A DNA stretch of 64,000 nucleotides from Methylobacterium sp. 10 (GTDB lineage Bacteria; Pseudomonadota; Alphaproteobacteria; Rhizobiales; Beijerinckiaceae): the NCBI RefSeq assembly GCF_000519085.1, contig NZ_KI912577.1, forward strand, positions 374,501 through 438,500, written 5' to 3'. Below the pieces are notes generated by a model, which made no database searches, had not been told where the DNA came from, and saw nothing but the letters and a program-made list of their open reading frames with translations. Below are positions 19,721 to 28,391 of the stretch, piece after piece; positions within the stretch are counted from its first letter, which is position 1, and each line of letters opens with the position of its first letter. A program made the translations under genes and the position numbers.

Positions 19721-20046
19721 CGGCGAGGAGCCACGAGCGCCGTCTCCTGGCGCAGAGCGGCTTGCGCATCCCGTCCGGCGTAGAAGACGCCAAGGATGGT
19801 GACCGTCTCAGGCCCGACCGTGAAGGCCAAGCTCACGCGGCGGCGATATCCGATGACGCGAAGCCCTGGGCGGATTTCGTCGCGCACGCGGCCCCGCTGC
19901 GGGAACGTGGCGAGGCTCTCCGCATCGTCCACGATATCGTCGACATAGGCCGACGCCCGCTCGAAGCCGGCGCCCGGCGTGAGGAACCGGCGAAGGTCGA
20001 TGAGGTCGGCGAGCGCTTCGGGGCTGAAACGAACGTCGTAGGACAA
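19717..20046 (-). CDS. parE: ParE-family toxin
   Basis: A 109-residue RelE/ParE-superfamily protein: MSYDVRFSPEALADLIDLRRFL at the N-terminus and VIGYRRRVSLAFTVGPETVTILGVFYAGRD at the C-terminus match ParE toxins, which target DNA gyrase. The first codon is a TTG at 20046, seven bases after the parD stop. No in-frame ATG fits better. It overlaps the downstream metallophosphoesterase start. The pairing with an upstream ParD-type gene supports the call. Confidence 0.83.
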   Translation of the reverse strand: MSYDVRFSPEALADLIDLRRFLTPGAGFERASAYVDDIVDDAESLATFPQRGRVRDEIRPGLRVIGYRRRVSLAFTVGPETVTILGVFYAGRDAQAALRQETALVAPRR

Positions 20047-20053
20047 GGCGGGA

Positions 20054-20323
20054 TCAAACGTCCCCGGCCGTCGTCACGCGCAGCGCATGGCGAACATCTG
20101 AGACCGAAAGCGCAGCGCTCGGGTCGACAATCATCCGATCATAGACCGGGCCGATGCGGGTCTGCAGCCATTCGGTCTCGTCCCGCTCCTGCGCCTGCAA
20201 GGCCCGCAGGCCTTCGCCGATGACGTCGCTCGGCGTCGCATACTCGCCAGCGGCAACCTTGTGATGGACCATGTCCACAAGGTCGGCCGGCAGGGAAACG
20301 CTCAGGTCTCGTATAGCCGCCAT
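20054..20323 (-). CDS. parD: ParD-family antitoxin
   Basis: An 89-residue antitoxin. The N-terminal ribbon-helix-helix segment SVSLPADLVDMVHHKVAAGEY followed by TPSDVIGEGLRALQ is the standard ParD pattern. The C-terminal tail would wrap the toxin. It starts 78 bases after ruvB ends, in the only spacer of the region. Two TCGGAAC direct repeats 26 bases apart in that spacer are candidate sites for autoregulation by the ParD dimer. Confidence 0.85.
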   Translation of the reverse strand: MAAIRDLSVSLPADLVDMVHHKVAAGEYATPSDVIGEGLRALQAQERDETEWLQTRIGPVYDRMIVDPSAALSVSDVRHALRVTTAGDV

Positions 20324-20348
20324 GCGCCTCGTATCCGCTATCCCGGGC

Positions 20349-20381
20349 TCGGAACGCGATCAATGTACCACGGATCGGAAC
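20349..20381. promoter_or_regulatory. Direct repeats upstream of parD, candidate autoregulatory operator
   Basis: TCGGAAC occurs at 20349-20355 and again at 20375-20381, a 26-base period, inside the 78-base gap between ruvB and parD. Ribbon-helix-helix antitoxins generally bind repeated or inverted sites in their own promoter. The link to ParD is inference from position. Confidence 0.35.
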
Positions 20382-20401
20382 AGCGTGATGACACACCCCG
20401 T

Positions 20402-21490
20402 TCAGCCATTGGGTTCCTCCGCCCCGAACAATCCGAACTGCGAGCCGGATTCCCGCCGGGGCACGGCGAAGCCCATGTGCTTGTAGGCATGGGGCGTCAG
20501 CATGCGTCCGCGCGGGGTACGCTGGACGAATCCCTTCTGGATCAGGAACGGCTCGATGATGTCCTCAATGGCGTCGCGCGGCTCGGAGAGCGCCGCCGCG
20601 ATGGTCTCGATCCCCACCGGGCCGCCGCCGAAGGAGGTGGCGATCATGGTCAGGTACTTGCGGTCCATCACGTCGAGGCCGGCCGGGTCCACGTCGAGGA
20701 GCTGGAGCGCACGGTCCGCGATGGCCCGCGTGACGGTGGGAGCGTCGGCCACGATGGCGAAGTCGCGCACCCGGCGCAGGAGGCGGCCGGCGATGCGCGG
20801 CGTGCCCCGCGCCCGTTTGGCGATCTCGTTGGCCCCCTCCGCCGACATGCCGATGCCGAGCACCCGCGCCCCGCGGGTGACGATGAGCTCGAGCTCGTCG
20901 ACATCGTAGAATTCGAGGCGAATCGGGATGCCGAACCGGTCGCGAAGCGGCGTGGTGAGCAGCCCGGCGCGGGTGGTGGCGCCCACCAACGTGAATTTCG
21001 GCAGCTCGATCTTCACCGAGCGAGCGGCCGGCCCCTCGCCGATGATGAGGTCGAGCTGGTAATCCTCCATCGCCGGATAGAGGATCTCTTCCACCGCCGG
21101 GTTGAGGCGGTGGATCTCGTCGATGAAGAGCACGTCGCGCTCTTCGAGATTGGTGAGCTGCGCCGCGAGGTCGCCGGCCTTGGCGATGACCGGGCCGGAG
21201 GTGGAGCGAAAGTTCACCCCGAGCTCTCGGGCCACGATCTGCGCCAGGGTGGTCTTGCCGAGGCCGGGAGGCCCCACGAACAGCACGTGGTCGAGGGCGG
21301 AACCGGTCTTCTTCGCGGATTCGATGAAGATCTGCATGTTGGCGCGCGCGGCGCGCTGGCCGATGAACTCGCTGAGACTCAAGGGCCGGATCGACTGCTC
21401 GACATCGTCCGGGCGGCGCTCGGGCGTGAGAAGCGACTCCGGAAGCGGGTGCAGGGTCGGCGATTTCGGCGATTTGGGAAGCTTGCTCAC
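20402..21490 (-). CDS. ruvB: Holliday junction branch-migration ATPase RuvB
   Basis: A 362-residue AAA+ motor: Walker A GPPGLGKT at 73-80, Walker B and sensor region FIDEIHRLN at 122-130, sensor [18 protein letters not shown], arginine finger region, and C-terminal winged helix with TPRGR near the end. With RuvA it drives branch migration of Holliday junctions, which RuvC then cuts. The gene lies on the same strand as ruvA and ruvC but is separated from ruvA by about 2.9 kb of unrelated genes. Confidence 0.95.
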   Translation of the reverse strand: MSKLPKSPKSPTLHPLPESLLTPERRPDDVEQSIRPLSLSEFIGQRAARANMQIFIESAKKTGSALDHVLFVGPPGLGKTTLAQIVARELGVNFRSTSGPVIAKAGDLAAQLTNLEERDVLFIDEIHRLNPAVEEILYPAMEDYQLDLIIGEGPAARSVKIELPKFTLVGATTRAGLLTTPLRDRFGIPIRLEFYDVDELELIVTRGARVLGIGMSAEGANEIAKRARGTPRIAGRLLRRVRDFAIVADAPTVTRAIADRALQLLDVDPAGLDVMDRKYLTMIATSFGGGPVGIETIAAALSEPRDAIEDIIEPFLIQKGFVQRTPRGRMLTPHAYKHMGFAVPRRESGSQFGLFGAEEPNG

Positions 21491-21650
21491 ACGGGCTCTC
21501 GGTCGGGGCCCGGCACGGGGCCTGCTCCGGTGGACGGGCGTTCGGCCCGATGTCGCACAACGCCGCCCGGCGCGCTACACTGCGCCATCGGCGGCACGCT
21601 GCCGCCGCAGGTGGGTCGCGATGGGTGATGCCTCACAGCTGTTCTAGAAG

Positions 21651-22205
21651 ATGGCCCTCGACGATTTCGAGGAGTTGCTGGCCGACAAGCCGCGCAACGA
21701 ACGCTGGGAGCTGATCGGCGGTCGCGTCGTGCGGATGATGGTCGGCGCCCGCTGGGAACATGGGCGCATCGTCCAGAACATCGCAACCGGCTTTGAGAAT
21801 GGATTTCGCGCCCGAGGGTCTTCCTGTCAGACGTTCACCGAGACGTTCTACTTGAAGAGCAAACCGCTCGACGCGGCGATGTTGCCGGATGTCCTCGTCG
21901 TGTGCGGCGACCTAGAACCGGGAACGACCTCGGTGGACAACCCGACCATCCTGTTCGAAGTGCTGTCTCCGGGGACGGAAGCACGTGACCGTTTCGAGAA
22001 GTGGCACGTCTATCAGCAACTCCACTCCCTGCAGCACTGCGTGCTGGTGGCGCGCGACAAACCGCATATCGAAGTCTTCGACCGGGTCGACGGCGTTTGG
22101 AGCGGGCTGCGTGTCATCGAGGGGCTTGATGCGAATCTCGATCTCGCGGCAATCCAGGCTGCCTTGCCCCTGCGCGACATCTGCTATCGGGTAATCGCGC
22201 GCTGA
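21651..22205 (+). CDS. Uma2-family (DUF820) nuclease-fold protein
   Basis: A 184-residue member of the Uma2 family, whose fold is that of PD-(D/E)XK restriction endonucleases. Visible features are the ERWELIGGRVVRM opening, the PDVLVVC strand with the acidic residue, and the ILFEVLSPGTEARDRFEKWHVYQQL segment containing the family's EVLSPST..D...K pattern. Uma2 proteins are numerous in cyanobacteria and some alphaproteobacteria; their cellular role is not settled. It is transcribed opposite to the ruv genes and looks inserted between ruvA and ruvB. Confidence 0.8.
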   Translation: MALDDFEELLADKPRNERWELIGGRVVRMMVGARWEHGRIVQNIATGFENGFRARGSSCQTFTETFYLKSKPLDAAMLPDVLVVCGDLEPGTTSVDNPTILFEVLSPGTEARDRFEKWHVYQQLHSLQHCVLVARDKPHIEVFDRVDGVWSGLRVIEGLDANLDLAAIQAALPLRDICYRVIAR

Positions 22206-22235
22206 GCGCCGGCAGTGCCGACGCTCAGCCTCGGA

Positions 22236-22733
22236 TCAATCCTTCTCGGGAGCGATCGCTTCCAGGCCGCCGATATGCTTCTGGGCGTAGAGCGCCAGGC
22301 CGATCTGGGCGATCAGGGTCTGCTGTGTCTCGAGGAAGTCGATATGCCCCTCCTCGTCAGCAGCCAGTTCCTCGAACAGGATCTTCGACACGCGGTCGTT
22401 GATCGTGTCGCAGTACTGCGCGGCTTCGAGGTAGAGCGCCCGGGCCTCGGTCTCGGCGGCGAGGTCGGAGGCGATGATCTCCTCGATGTTCTGGCCGATC
22501 CGCAGCGGATCGAGTTCCTGAAGGTTGGGAAACCCGTCAAGGAACAGGATCCGGTCGATGAACCGGTCGGCGTGGTTCATCTCTTCGATGGATTCCTTGC
22601 GCCAGAACTTGGCGAGGTCGATGTATCCCCAGTCGTTCAGCATGCGGAAGTGGAGCCAGTACTGGCTCACGGCCGTCAACTCGCTGCGCAGACCTCTATT
22701 GAGGTACTCGACGACCTTCGCATCACCCTTCAT
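22236..22733 (-). CDS. bfr: Bacterioferritin
   Basis: A 165-residue haem-containing ferritin that stores iron. From the start at 22733 the numbering matches E. coli Bfr exactly: ferroxidase ligands Glu18, Glu51, His54, Glu94, Glu127 and His130 are all present, and Met52, the haem ligand, is conserved. An upstream ATG three codons earlier (22742) is less likely. The bfd gene lies just upstream on the same strand. All key residues intact means an active ferroxidase is expected. Confidence 0.96.
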   Translation of the reverse strand: MKGDAKVVEYLNRGLRSELTAVSQYWLHFRMLNDWGYIDLAKFWRKESIEEMNHADRFIDRILFLDGFPNLQELDPLRIGQNIEEIIASDLAAETEARALYLEAAQYCDTINDRVSKILFEELAADEEGHIDFLETQQTLIAQIGLALYAQKHIGGLEAIAPEKD

Positions 22734-22795
22734 AGAACTCACTCCCGTTCGGCTATTTCAAGCTCGAAGGGGAGCGTGGGGCCTCGCACAGGCCC

Positions 22796-23077
22796 TCAGG
22801 CGGCGATCCCCTCCCCCGCAGTTTGGAATTGAACCAAACTACAGCCGCTGGCGCAACCCGTTCCGCACGCATGGCCGGCCTCCGCCACCGCGTCTTGCAA
22901 GGCACCCTGCAGCGCCGCCTGCATGATCGAACGGATCGTCCGGGCGCAGCGACCGCATTTCGGGCTGCAGCCAAGACAAGCTTGGACCTGTGCCGGGGTT
23001 CGCGGGCAATCGGGCCCATCCTTCAGGCAAGCGCGAACGGCGCCGTCGGACAACACGTTACAGGAACAGACGATCAT
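22796..23077 (-). CDS. bfd: Bacterioferritin-associated [2Fe-2S] ferredoxin
   Basis: A 93-residue BFD-like protein that donates electrons to bacterioferritin to release stored iron. Cysteines 4 and 6 (CSC) and 41 and 44 (CGRC) fit the C-x-C...C-x2-C cluster ligands. Compared with the 64-residue E. coli protein it has a C-terminal extension with three more cysteines spaced C-x3-C-x3-C at 71, 75 and 79. bfr lies 63 bases downstream on the same strand, so the pair probably forms an operon. Confidence 0.9.
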   Translation of the reverse strand: MIVCSCNVLSDGAVRACLKDGPDCPRTPAQVQACLGCSPKCGRCARTIRSIMQAALQGALQDAVAEAGHACGTGCASGCSLVQFQTAGEGIAA

Positions 23078-23172
23078 GGGAGCTCGCTGAACGAAACAGG
23101 AAGCGTCGATCGCGGGCGAGACAATTGCGTCATCGGCAAATTTCCCTCCCAGATCACTCGCTTGCGCGCCTT

Positions 23173-23187
23173 TTTAGAACTTTTAAA
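23173..23187 (-). promoter_or_regulatory. AT-rich dyad upstream of bfd, possible Irr/ICE-like iron box
   Basis: In otherwise GC-rich DNA, TTTAGAA-C-TTTTAAA lies about 100 bases upstream of the bfd start. It resembles the rhizobial iron-control element (TTTAGAA-N3-TTCTAAA) in the arms but has a shorter spacer and one mismatched arm. Irr regulation of bfr/bfd is known in Rhizobiales; binding here is inference only. Confidence 0.3.
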
Positions 23188-23283
23188 ATCTACTGCTTTC
23201 TCAATAACTTAACCGCCATGGGACGAATGCGCAAGGCGCGCGGACGTGCCTGCGGCCAGGGGGCTCCATCGGGGCGAGCTTGC

Positions 23284-24273
23284 TCAGAAGACGTGGAACG
23301 CAATGCCGGCGAGGAAGCTCTTCTCTTCCGTGCCCTTCAGGGTCGCCGTTTCGAGATTGCCGAACTTGTTCAGCCAGTACTGGAAGCCGATGAACACATC
23401 GACGCGGTCGGGCTGGTCGTAGACGAGCTTGCCGAGGTCGAGCACGAGGTTGGTGCGGGAGACGAATTCGAGCCCCGTCTCGCGGTTGAAGGCGAAGATC
23501 GCAGGGTTGCGGACACCGCGCCCCTTGGGCAGGACGATGTTGTTGATGCCCGTGACGCTGAGCGGCAGGCCGGTAAAGGCCAGGGGAAAGCTGTAGGCGA
23601 TCTCGATCTCGGGGACGGTGTCGTAGCTGATGTCCCGGTTGGGATAGGGATTGAAGCCGTTGCGGTTCCACTCCTTGTAGGCGTGGACCGAGGCGCCGAG
23701 GAAGCCGGCCGGTACGTCGAAGGCGAGGTTAAGGCCGCCGACGACGTTGCGCTTGCGGGGGCCGAAGGCGGTGTCCTTCGTGTTGGCATCGAACCCGTAG
23801 GACAGGGAGACGTCCTTGATGAGGCCGGGCACTACGAACGCCTTGGTCCCGGTGAGGGCGTTGAGGCTGAGGGTGCCGCGATAGAGGCCATAGACCTCCG
23901 TCGCGCCGTCATCGCGAAGCAGGAACCCGCCCGGCGCGTTGGTCGTGCCGGCGCGTTCCTGCGAGCCGGATTTCAGGATGTCGAGGGAGAGGAGATTGGT
24001 GCCGTAGGCCCAGGCATTGGCATGCGAGAGGGTGAAGATCTGCTTGGGGATGCCGCGTGAGCGGAACGAGCCGTCCGCGTTTCGCACCCGCACGCCCGGC
24101 TCGGCGGCGGGAAACTGGTAGTGGTAGCTCACCTGGGTGTCGGCAAAGAGGAAGAACGGCGAGGGCGTATCCGGAACGGGCCGCGGCGCGCTCGCCGGAT
24201 CGGCCGCCAGCGCCGGTGCCAGCGCCGCGCACGAGACCAAAGCGGCTGACAGGGATGTCCAGAAGCCCGTCAT
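23284..24273 (-). CDS. Putative outer-membrane Tsx-like channel protein
   Basis: About 329 residues from the ATG at 24273, starting with a signal peptide (hydrophobic to about residue 22, then ALAADP). The mature part opens with FFLFADTQVSYHYQFPAAEPG, then TLSHANAWAYGTNLLSLDILKSG, a pattern seen in Tsx-type nucleoside channels, with alternating hydrophobic strands and a C-terminal Phe (AFHVF) as in outer-membrane beta barrels. It probably forms a barrel pore; the solute is unknown. It sits between ruvA and the bfd/bfr pair. The frame is open to 24330, but the signal peptide fixes the start. Confidence 0.65.
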   Translation of the reverse strand: MTGFWTSLSAALVSCAALAPALAADPASAPRPVPDTPSPFFLFADTQVSYHYQFPAAEPGVRVRNADGSFRSRGIPKQIFTLSHANAWAYGTNLLSLDILKSGSQERAGTTNAPGGFLLRDDGATEVYGLYRGTLSLNALTGTKAFVVPGLIKDVSLSYGFDANTKDTAFGPRKRNVVGGLNLAFDVPAGFLGASVHAYKEWNRNGFNPYPNRDISYDTVPEIEIAYSFPLAFTGLPLSVTGINNIVLPKGRGVRNPAIFAFNRETGLEFVSRTNLVLDLGKLVYDQPDRVDVFIGFQYWLNKFGNLETATLKGTEEKSFLAGIAFHVF

Positions 24274-24387
24274 ATTCAATCCCGGAGCGCGGTCCGCCCA
24301 GTCGGGGCTCCGGTCGATAGCCGATTTCACGGATCGTCGGAAGAACGAAAGCCGATCCGCCCGGCGGAGGATGCGAGCTCGCCGCGC

Positions 24388-25005
24388 TCAGCGTGCAAGT
24401 TCGCGGAGCCCGAGGCGAATCAGGGTCTTGGCCTCCGCCCCCTCCCCGGCGCCTTTCATCGCCGCGGCGATGGCGGCGGAGGCCTGCACCGGGGCATAGC
24501 CGAGATTGACCAGGGCGGAGATCGCATCGGCGGCGGGTTGCGGCGCGGTACGGTCCTCCACCGCGCCGGAGAGGGCGAGCACGGCGGGGTCGATGGGCGC
24601 GAAGGCCGGCGCCTTGTCCTTCAGTTCGGCGGTGAGGCGGGCGGCCAGGCGCGGGCCGACGCCCGGCGCGCGGGCGATGGAGGTCTTGTCCCCCATGGCG
24701 ATGGCGGTAGCGAGGGCCTCCGGCTCCAGCACCGAGAGCAGGCCGAGGGCCACCTTCGAGCCCACCCCCTGCACGGTCTGGAGCAGGCGGAACCACTCGC
24801 GCTCCGCATCCGACCGGAAGCCGTAGAGCCGGATCATGTCCTCGCGGACATGGGTCTCGATGGCCAGCGAGGCCGCCTCGCCGGCGCCGGGCATCCGCTG
24901 CAGGGTGCGGGCGGAGCAATGCACCACGTAGCCGACGCCCTGCACGTCGAGGATCACGAAATCCTCTCCGTAGGAATCCACCACGCCCTTCAACTTGCCG
25001 ATCAT
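24388..25005 (-). CDS. ruvA: Holliday junction-binding protein RuvA
   Basis: A 205-residue protein: N-terminal OB domain ([26 protein letters not shown]), two helix-hairpin-helix motifs ([14 protein letters not shown] and [16 protein letters not shown]), an acidic/Pro-rich linker, and the C-terminal domain that contacts RuvB ([16 protein letters not shown]). It binds four-way junctions and loads RuvB. It lies downstream of ruvC on the minus strand with yceI inserted between them on the other strand. Confidence 0.94.
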   Translation of the reverse strand: MIGKLKGVVDSYGEDFVILDVQGVGYVVHCSARTLQRMPGAGEAASLAIETHVREDMIRLYGFRSDAEREWFRLLQTVQGVGSKVALGLLSVLEPEALATAIAMGDKTSIARAPGVGPRLAARLTAELKDKAPAFAPIDPAVLALSGAVEDRTAPQPAADAISALVNLGYAPVQASAAIAAAMKGAGEGAEAKTLIRLGLRELAR

Positions 25006-25088
25006 GCGTCATCCCGTCATCACGGACGGGTCTTTACCAGGGACAGGCTCGCCTGTCCGACCCGCCACCGAGAGAAAGTGACCGCCCG

Positions 25089-25718
25089 ATGCGCACACCC
25101 CTCGCCGCCCTCCTCATGGTGATGGCCGCCTCCGCCGCCCATGCTCAGACACCGGCCCAGAACCCGGCCCAGGATGCCGGCCCCACCACCGACCCGACCC
25201 AGGTCCGGGCCGGCAGCTACGTGCTCGACGCGGCCCACGGCAAGATCACCTGGTCGGTGAGCCACCTCGGCTACTCCACCTATTACGGCCAGATCACCGA
25301 CGTGGCGGGACAGGCCGACCTCGACCCCAAGGATCCGGGCAAGAGCCGGCTCACGGTGACCATCGGCATGGGGAGCATCAACGCCCTGAACGAAGCGCTC
25401 AACCGCCATCTCCAGGGGCCGGACTTCTTCGACACCCAGAAGTTTCCCACCGCCACCTTCACCGCCACCCTGGTGGAGCCCACGAGCCCGACCACGGCCC
25501 GCGTCGCCGGCAGCCTCACCCTGAAGGGTGTGACGAAGCCCGTGGCCTTCGACGCCACCTTCAACCGGGCCGGCCTCAACCCCATCGACAAGCGCTACAC
25601 AGTGGGCTTCGACGGCTGGGCCGTGATCAAGCGATCGGATTTCGGCGTCAGCGCCTTCCTCCCCGCGATCGGCGACGACGTGTCCCTGCGGCTCGAGGGC
25701 GAATTCAAGGCGCAGTGA
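25089..25718 (+). CDS. yceI: YceI-family periplasmic lipocalin-like protein
   Basis: A 209-residue protein with a signal peptide (residues 1-19, ending AHA) and the YceI fold. Diagnostic segments are YVLDAAHGKITWSVSHLGYS, DFFDTQKFPTATFTAT, GSLTLKGVTKPV and DGWAVIKRSDFGVSAFLPAIGDDV. YceI proteins bind polyisoprenoid-like or other hydrophobic molecules in the periplasm. The gene is inverted relative to ruvA and ruvC, between which it sits. Its 3-prime side runs into GC-rich hairpin repeats. Confidence 0.9.
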   Translation: MRTPLAALLMVMAASAAHAQTPAQNPAQDAGPTTDPTQVRAGSYVLDAAHGKITWSVSHLGYSTYYGQITDVAGQADLDPKDPGKSRLTVTIGMGSINALNEALNRHLQGPDFFDTQKFPTATFTATLVEPTSPTTARVAGSLTLKGVTKPVAFDATFNRAGLNPIDKRYTVGFDGWAVIKRSDFGVSAFLPAIGDDVSLRLEGEFKAQ

Positions 25719-25725
25719 GCGGTCG

Positions 25726-25835
25726 CCTCCCCTGCGCGGGGAGGCGTTTCAGGTGGGGGTGCCTGGGTGCCCCTCCACGGAGGCAGGCGGAACCACCCCC
25801 ACCCTCGATCCCTCCCCACAAGGGGGAGGGAGGCA
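25726..25835. repeat. GC-rich intergenic hairpin repeats
   Basis: Two hairpins separate the convergent yceI and ruvC genes. One is formed by GCCTCCCC/GGGGAGGC around 25726-25748, the other by CCCTCCCC-acaa-GGGGGAGGG near 25809-25832. The stretch between reads like the short CCCTCCCC-type repeats scattered in methylobacterial genomes; a similar motif appears at about 27260-27312. They probably act as bidirectional transcription ends. Confidence 0.5.
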
Positions 25836-25840
25836 GTCCG

Positions 25841-26404
25841 CTAACCCTTCGCAAGGGCCGCCGCGATCCGCGCGGCGGCAAGCCCGCTCACTCCGGCGAC
25901 GGGGGCGTGGAGTTTCTTCAGGGCATGCGCCCCGCGATGGTTGGCATGGGTGACGGCGATGGCCAGGGCATCCGCCGCGTCCGCCGTCTTGAACTCGGCC
26001 TTGGGCATCAGGAACTTCACCATCGCCTGGATCTGAACCTTCTCGGCATGGCCCGAGCCGCAGACGGTCTTCTTCACCAGGTTGGCGGCGTATTCGGAGA
26101 CGGGCAATCCGGCCAGGGCCGGCACCAGCAGGGCGATGGCGCGGGCGTGCCCGAGCTTCAGGGTCGCCTGCGCGTCCTTGTTGACGAAGGTCTCCTCCAC
26201 GGCGACCTCGTCGGGCGAGAACCCCGACACCACGCGGGTGATGCCCTCGTGCAATTCCCGCAGGCGCAGGGCCAGCGGCAGATCCCCGTCCGAGGTCACC
26301 ACGCCGCAATCGACGTAAGTCAGCTTGGCCCCGACGACGGAGATCAGACCCCAGCCGGTACGGCGCAGGCCTGGATCGATGCCGAGGATGCGGATGGGGG
26401 TCAT
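25841..26404 (-). CDS. ruvC: Holliday junction resolvase RuvC
   Basis: A 187-residue RNase H-fold endonuclease that cuts Holliday junctions symmetrically. The catalytic acidic residues appear in [14 protein letters not shown] (Asp at residue 7), [11 protein letters not shown] (Glu), and the C-terminal [17 protein letters not shown] (two Asp). The ATG at 26404 gives the normal N-terminus; the open frame continues to 26506 without a plausible start. It follows yebC on the minus strand after a 900-base gap. Confidence 0.95.
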   Translation of the reverse strand: MTPIRILGIDPGLRRTGWGLISVVGAKLTYVDCGVVTSDGDLPLALRLRELHEGITRVVSGFSPDEVAVEETFVNKDAQATLKLGHARAIALLVPALAGLPVSEYAANLVKKTVCGSGHAEKVQIQAMVKFLMPKAEFKTADAADALAIAVTHANHRGAHALKKLHAPVAGVSGLAAARIAAALAKG

Positions 26405-26466
26405 GGGGGCCTGTATCGCGGTGACTGCCGATGGCCCGCCATCATAGGCGAAAGCATCGGTAGGGG

Positions 26467-26712
26467 ATGCCCCCGGGTACTCGAACTTCCGGTACGATCG
26501 TCGCAAACGGAGGCAACGTCACCATCACCGGCGGCGCGGGCCACGATTTCCTGGTCTACGAAACGGCGACCGACGTGCTTGCGCCGTCGAACCCTGCAGT
26601 CCGGATGCTCCCCTCGGCGGCAACGGTGAACGGGCGAGTTATCTTGACAAAATTCCTATCACATGCCTATATCCCCACACCTGCCGCCCAGCGAAGGGGG
26701 CTCGCCCGGTGA
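26467..26712 (+). pseudogene. Possible RTX/haemolysin-repeat protein fragment
   Basis: The first half of this 81-codon reading contains [26 protein letters not shown], which resembles a calcium-binding RTX-like GGxGxD strand of a large secreted protein. The second half loses any pattern. No ribosome site or signal peptide is visible. It may be a relic of a larger gene or chance. Confidence 0.2.
26644..26672 (+). promoter_or_regulatory. Sigma-70-like promoter with no obvious gene downstream
   Basis: TTGACA at 26644-26649, a 17-base spacer, and CTATAT at 26667-26672 (or TATATC with an 18-base spacer). A perfect -35 hexamer is unusual in GC-rich intergenic DNA of this kind. No convincing + strand coding region follows for at least 650 bases, so it could drive a noncoding RNA. 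Transcription is not shown by sequence. Confidence 0.45.
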
Positions 26713-27324
26713 CCGACCGGGTGGGTCGGAGGGGCGGCGGGGCGGTGCCTGCGTCGGTGGTGTCGGTCACCATCGCCCCGGGCGGCGGCTCGATAGTCTG
26801 GGGGCTCGGATGGGGGCGCGGTAGGTCGGGAGTTAAATGCCCCGGCACTGACCCTGATCTCGGCTGCCATGATGAGGTTTGCGGCCCCTCCAATACGAGA
26901 GGGCGTGCGGGGCAAAGTCCGTTCGAACAGCCGGGCTGGGATGCGACACGACCACCTCAGGCGCGACGCAACGCGAGGACCGCTGGAGACACCGCGACGA
27001 CAAAACAGGCCCCGGCGGGAACGCCGGAGCCTGACGGGACGCCGGGGGACCGGCAAACATTTATAGCGCTCAATGGGTTTCGCGGCGTCCCGCGTCCCCT
27101 GTTTGGGGCTTCACTTGGGCCATGCCCCCGGCGCTTGTCCGCGCGCGGGGGTGAAGGGGTGTGGAGAGCCGGTGGTGCACGTGTCCGTCTCCCCTCTGCG
27201 GGAGACGATGGCCCGCGAAGCGGATCGGATGAGGGGAGCGCGTTGTCCAGAGATGTCGCCCCCTCTCCCGCCTGCTCCGCAGGCACCCTCCCCCGCAACG
27301 GGGGGGAGGGCTAAAGGACGGCCC

Positions 27325-28071
27325 TCAACCCTCCAGCTTGGCCACCAGTGCGTCGGAGAGGGCGAAGTTGACGTAGACGTTCTGGACGTCGTCCTGGTCC
27401 TCGATGACCTCCACGAGGCGGATCAGCTTCTCGCCGGTCTCGTCGTCGACCTCGATGGTGTTCTGGGCCTTCCAGACCAGAGCCGTGCGGCGCGGCTCGC
27501 CGAACCGGGCCTCCAGGGCCTTGGAGACCTCACCGTAGGAATCCTGGGCGCAGGTGATCTCGTGGCCATCCTCGGAGGAGCGCACGTCGTCGGCGCCCGC
27601 CTCGATGGCGGCCTCCAGCATCGTGTCGGCATCGGCCACCGATGCGTCGAACTCCACCACGCCCACATGGTCGAACATGAAGGAAACGGCGCCCGTCTCG
27701 GCGAGGCTGCCGCCGGACTTGGTGAAGGCCGAGCGCACGTCGGAGGCCGTGCGATTGCGGTTGTCGGTCTGCGCCTCGACGATGAGCGCGGCACCGCCCG
27801 GGCCGTAGCCCTCGTAACGAATCTCGTCGTAGTTCTCGGCATCGGCGCCGGAGGCCTTCTTGATGGCGCGCTCGATGTTGTCCTTGGGCACGTTCTCCGC
27901 GCGGGCCGCGATGATGGCGGCGCGAAGGCGTGCGTTCATCGCCGGATCGGGCATGCCGAGCTTGGCCGCCACCGTGATCTCGCGGGCGAGCTTGCCGAAG
28001 ATCTTGGAGCGGACCGCATCGACGCGGCCCTTACGGTGCATGATGTTCTTGAACTGGGAATGGCCGGCCAT
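27325..28071 (-). CDS. yebC: YebC/PmpR-family protein
   Basis: A 248-residue YebC-family protein beginning [21 protein letters not shown], with the family's [14 protein letters not shown] and YEGYGPGG segments. Recent work links YebC-family proteins to relief of ribosome stalling at proline-rich stretches, and some act as transcription regulators. It precedes the ruvCAB genes as in many proteobacteria. The frame is open upstream to 28242, but the MAGHSQF start at 28071 is conserved. Confidence 0.93.
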   Translation of the reverse strand: MAGHSQFKNIMHRKGRVDAVRSKIFGKLAREITVAAKLGMPDPAMNARLRAAIIAARAENVPKDNIERAIKKASGADAENYDEIRYEGYGPGGAALIVEAQTDNRNRTASDVRSAFTKSGGSLAETGAVSFMFDHVGVVEFDASVADADTMLEAAIEAGADDVRSSEDGHEITCAQDSYGEVSKALEARFGEPRRTALVWKAQNTIEVDDETGEKLIRLVEVIEDQDDVQNVYVNFALSDALVAKLEG

Positions 28072-28232
28072 GGCGTGACCTTGGGTCGTGTCAGAGGTGG
28101 AACGGAGGGGCACGCATACGTCGCCGCAGCGGCATTTGGCCGGGTTATAGGCCGGGTCCGCCCGTGGAGGCAACGCGACGGTGTCCGCCGCGTTGGCGGA
28201 GCGGGGCTTTTCCGGCCCCGGCGGATACGAAC

Positions 28233-28391
28233 ATGGCGACATCCCCCCGGAACGACGGAGCCAAGCGGCCCTGGTGGCGCCTCGCCCTCGCCGCCGGCCT
28301 CGGCCTCCTCGCCGGGGCGACGCTGTTTCCCCGGCCGGCGAAGGGGGTCAGCCCGCCCGCTCGTGCCAGGCCGCCAGCCCCGCGAGGGTGA
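28233..28391 (+). CDS. Possible small membrane protein
   Basis: A 52-codon reading with a positively charged start ([12 protein letters not shown]), one hydrophobic stretch ([17 protein letters not shown]) and a basic/Pro-rich tail. This is a plausible single-pass membrane peptide. It lies in the gap between divergent yebC and convergent cbbY and overlaps the end of cbbY by 44 bases. No homology is recognised and no strong ribosome site is seen. Confidence 0.3.
   Translation: MATSPRNDGAKRPWWRLALAAGLGLLAGATLFPRPAKGVSPPARARPPAPRG

Larger units (their letters stand above)
26405..27324. other. Long spacer between yebC and ruvC without a recognised gene
   Basis: About 920 bases. It contains a short + strand reading that resembles an RTX-like fragment (26467-26712), a strong-looking + strand promoter at 26644-26672, a GC hairpin with a following T-run on the minus strand at about 27008-27045, and short CCCTCCCC repeats at 27255-27312. 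Several open frames are present on both strands but all look like composition artefacts. I could not match any part to tmRNA, 6S, SRP or RNase P signatures. Confidence 0.5.

Noticed and set aside
20377..20402. GGAAC-N17-CGTT, matching the alphaproteobacterial EcfG stress promoter
   Set aside because: It points into the antisense strand of ruvB with no gene downstream; probably chance, overlapping the parD repeats.
26915..26950. A GTTCGAAC motif resembling a tRNA T-loop
   Set aside because: The flanking bases cannot form a T-stem, and no acceptor stem or anticodon arm is present.
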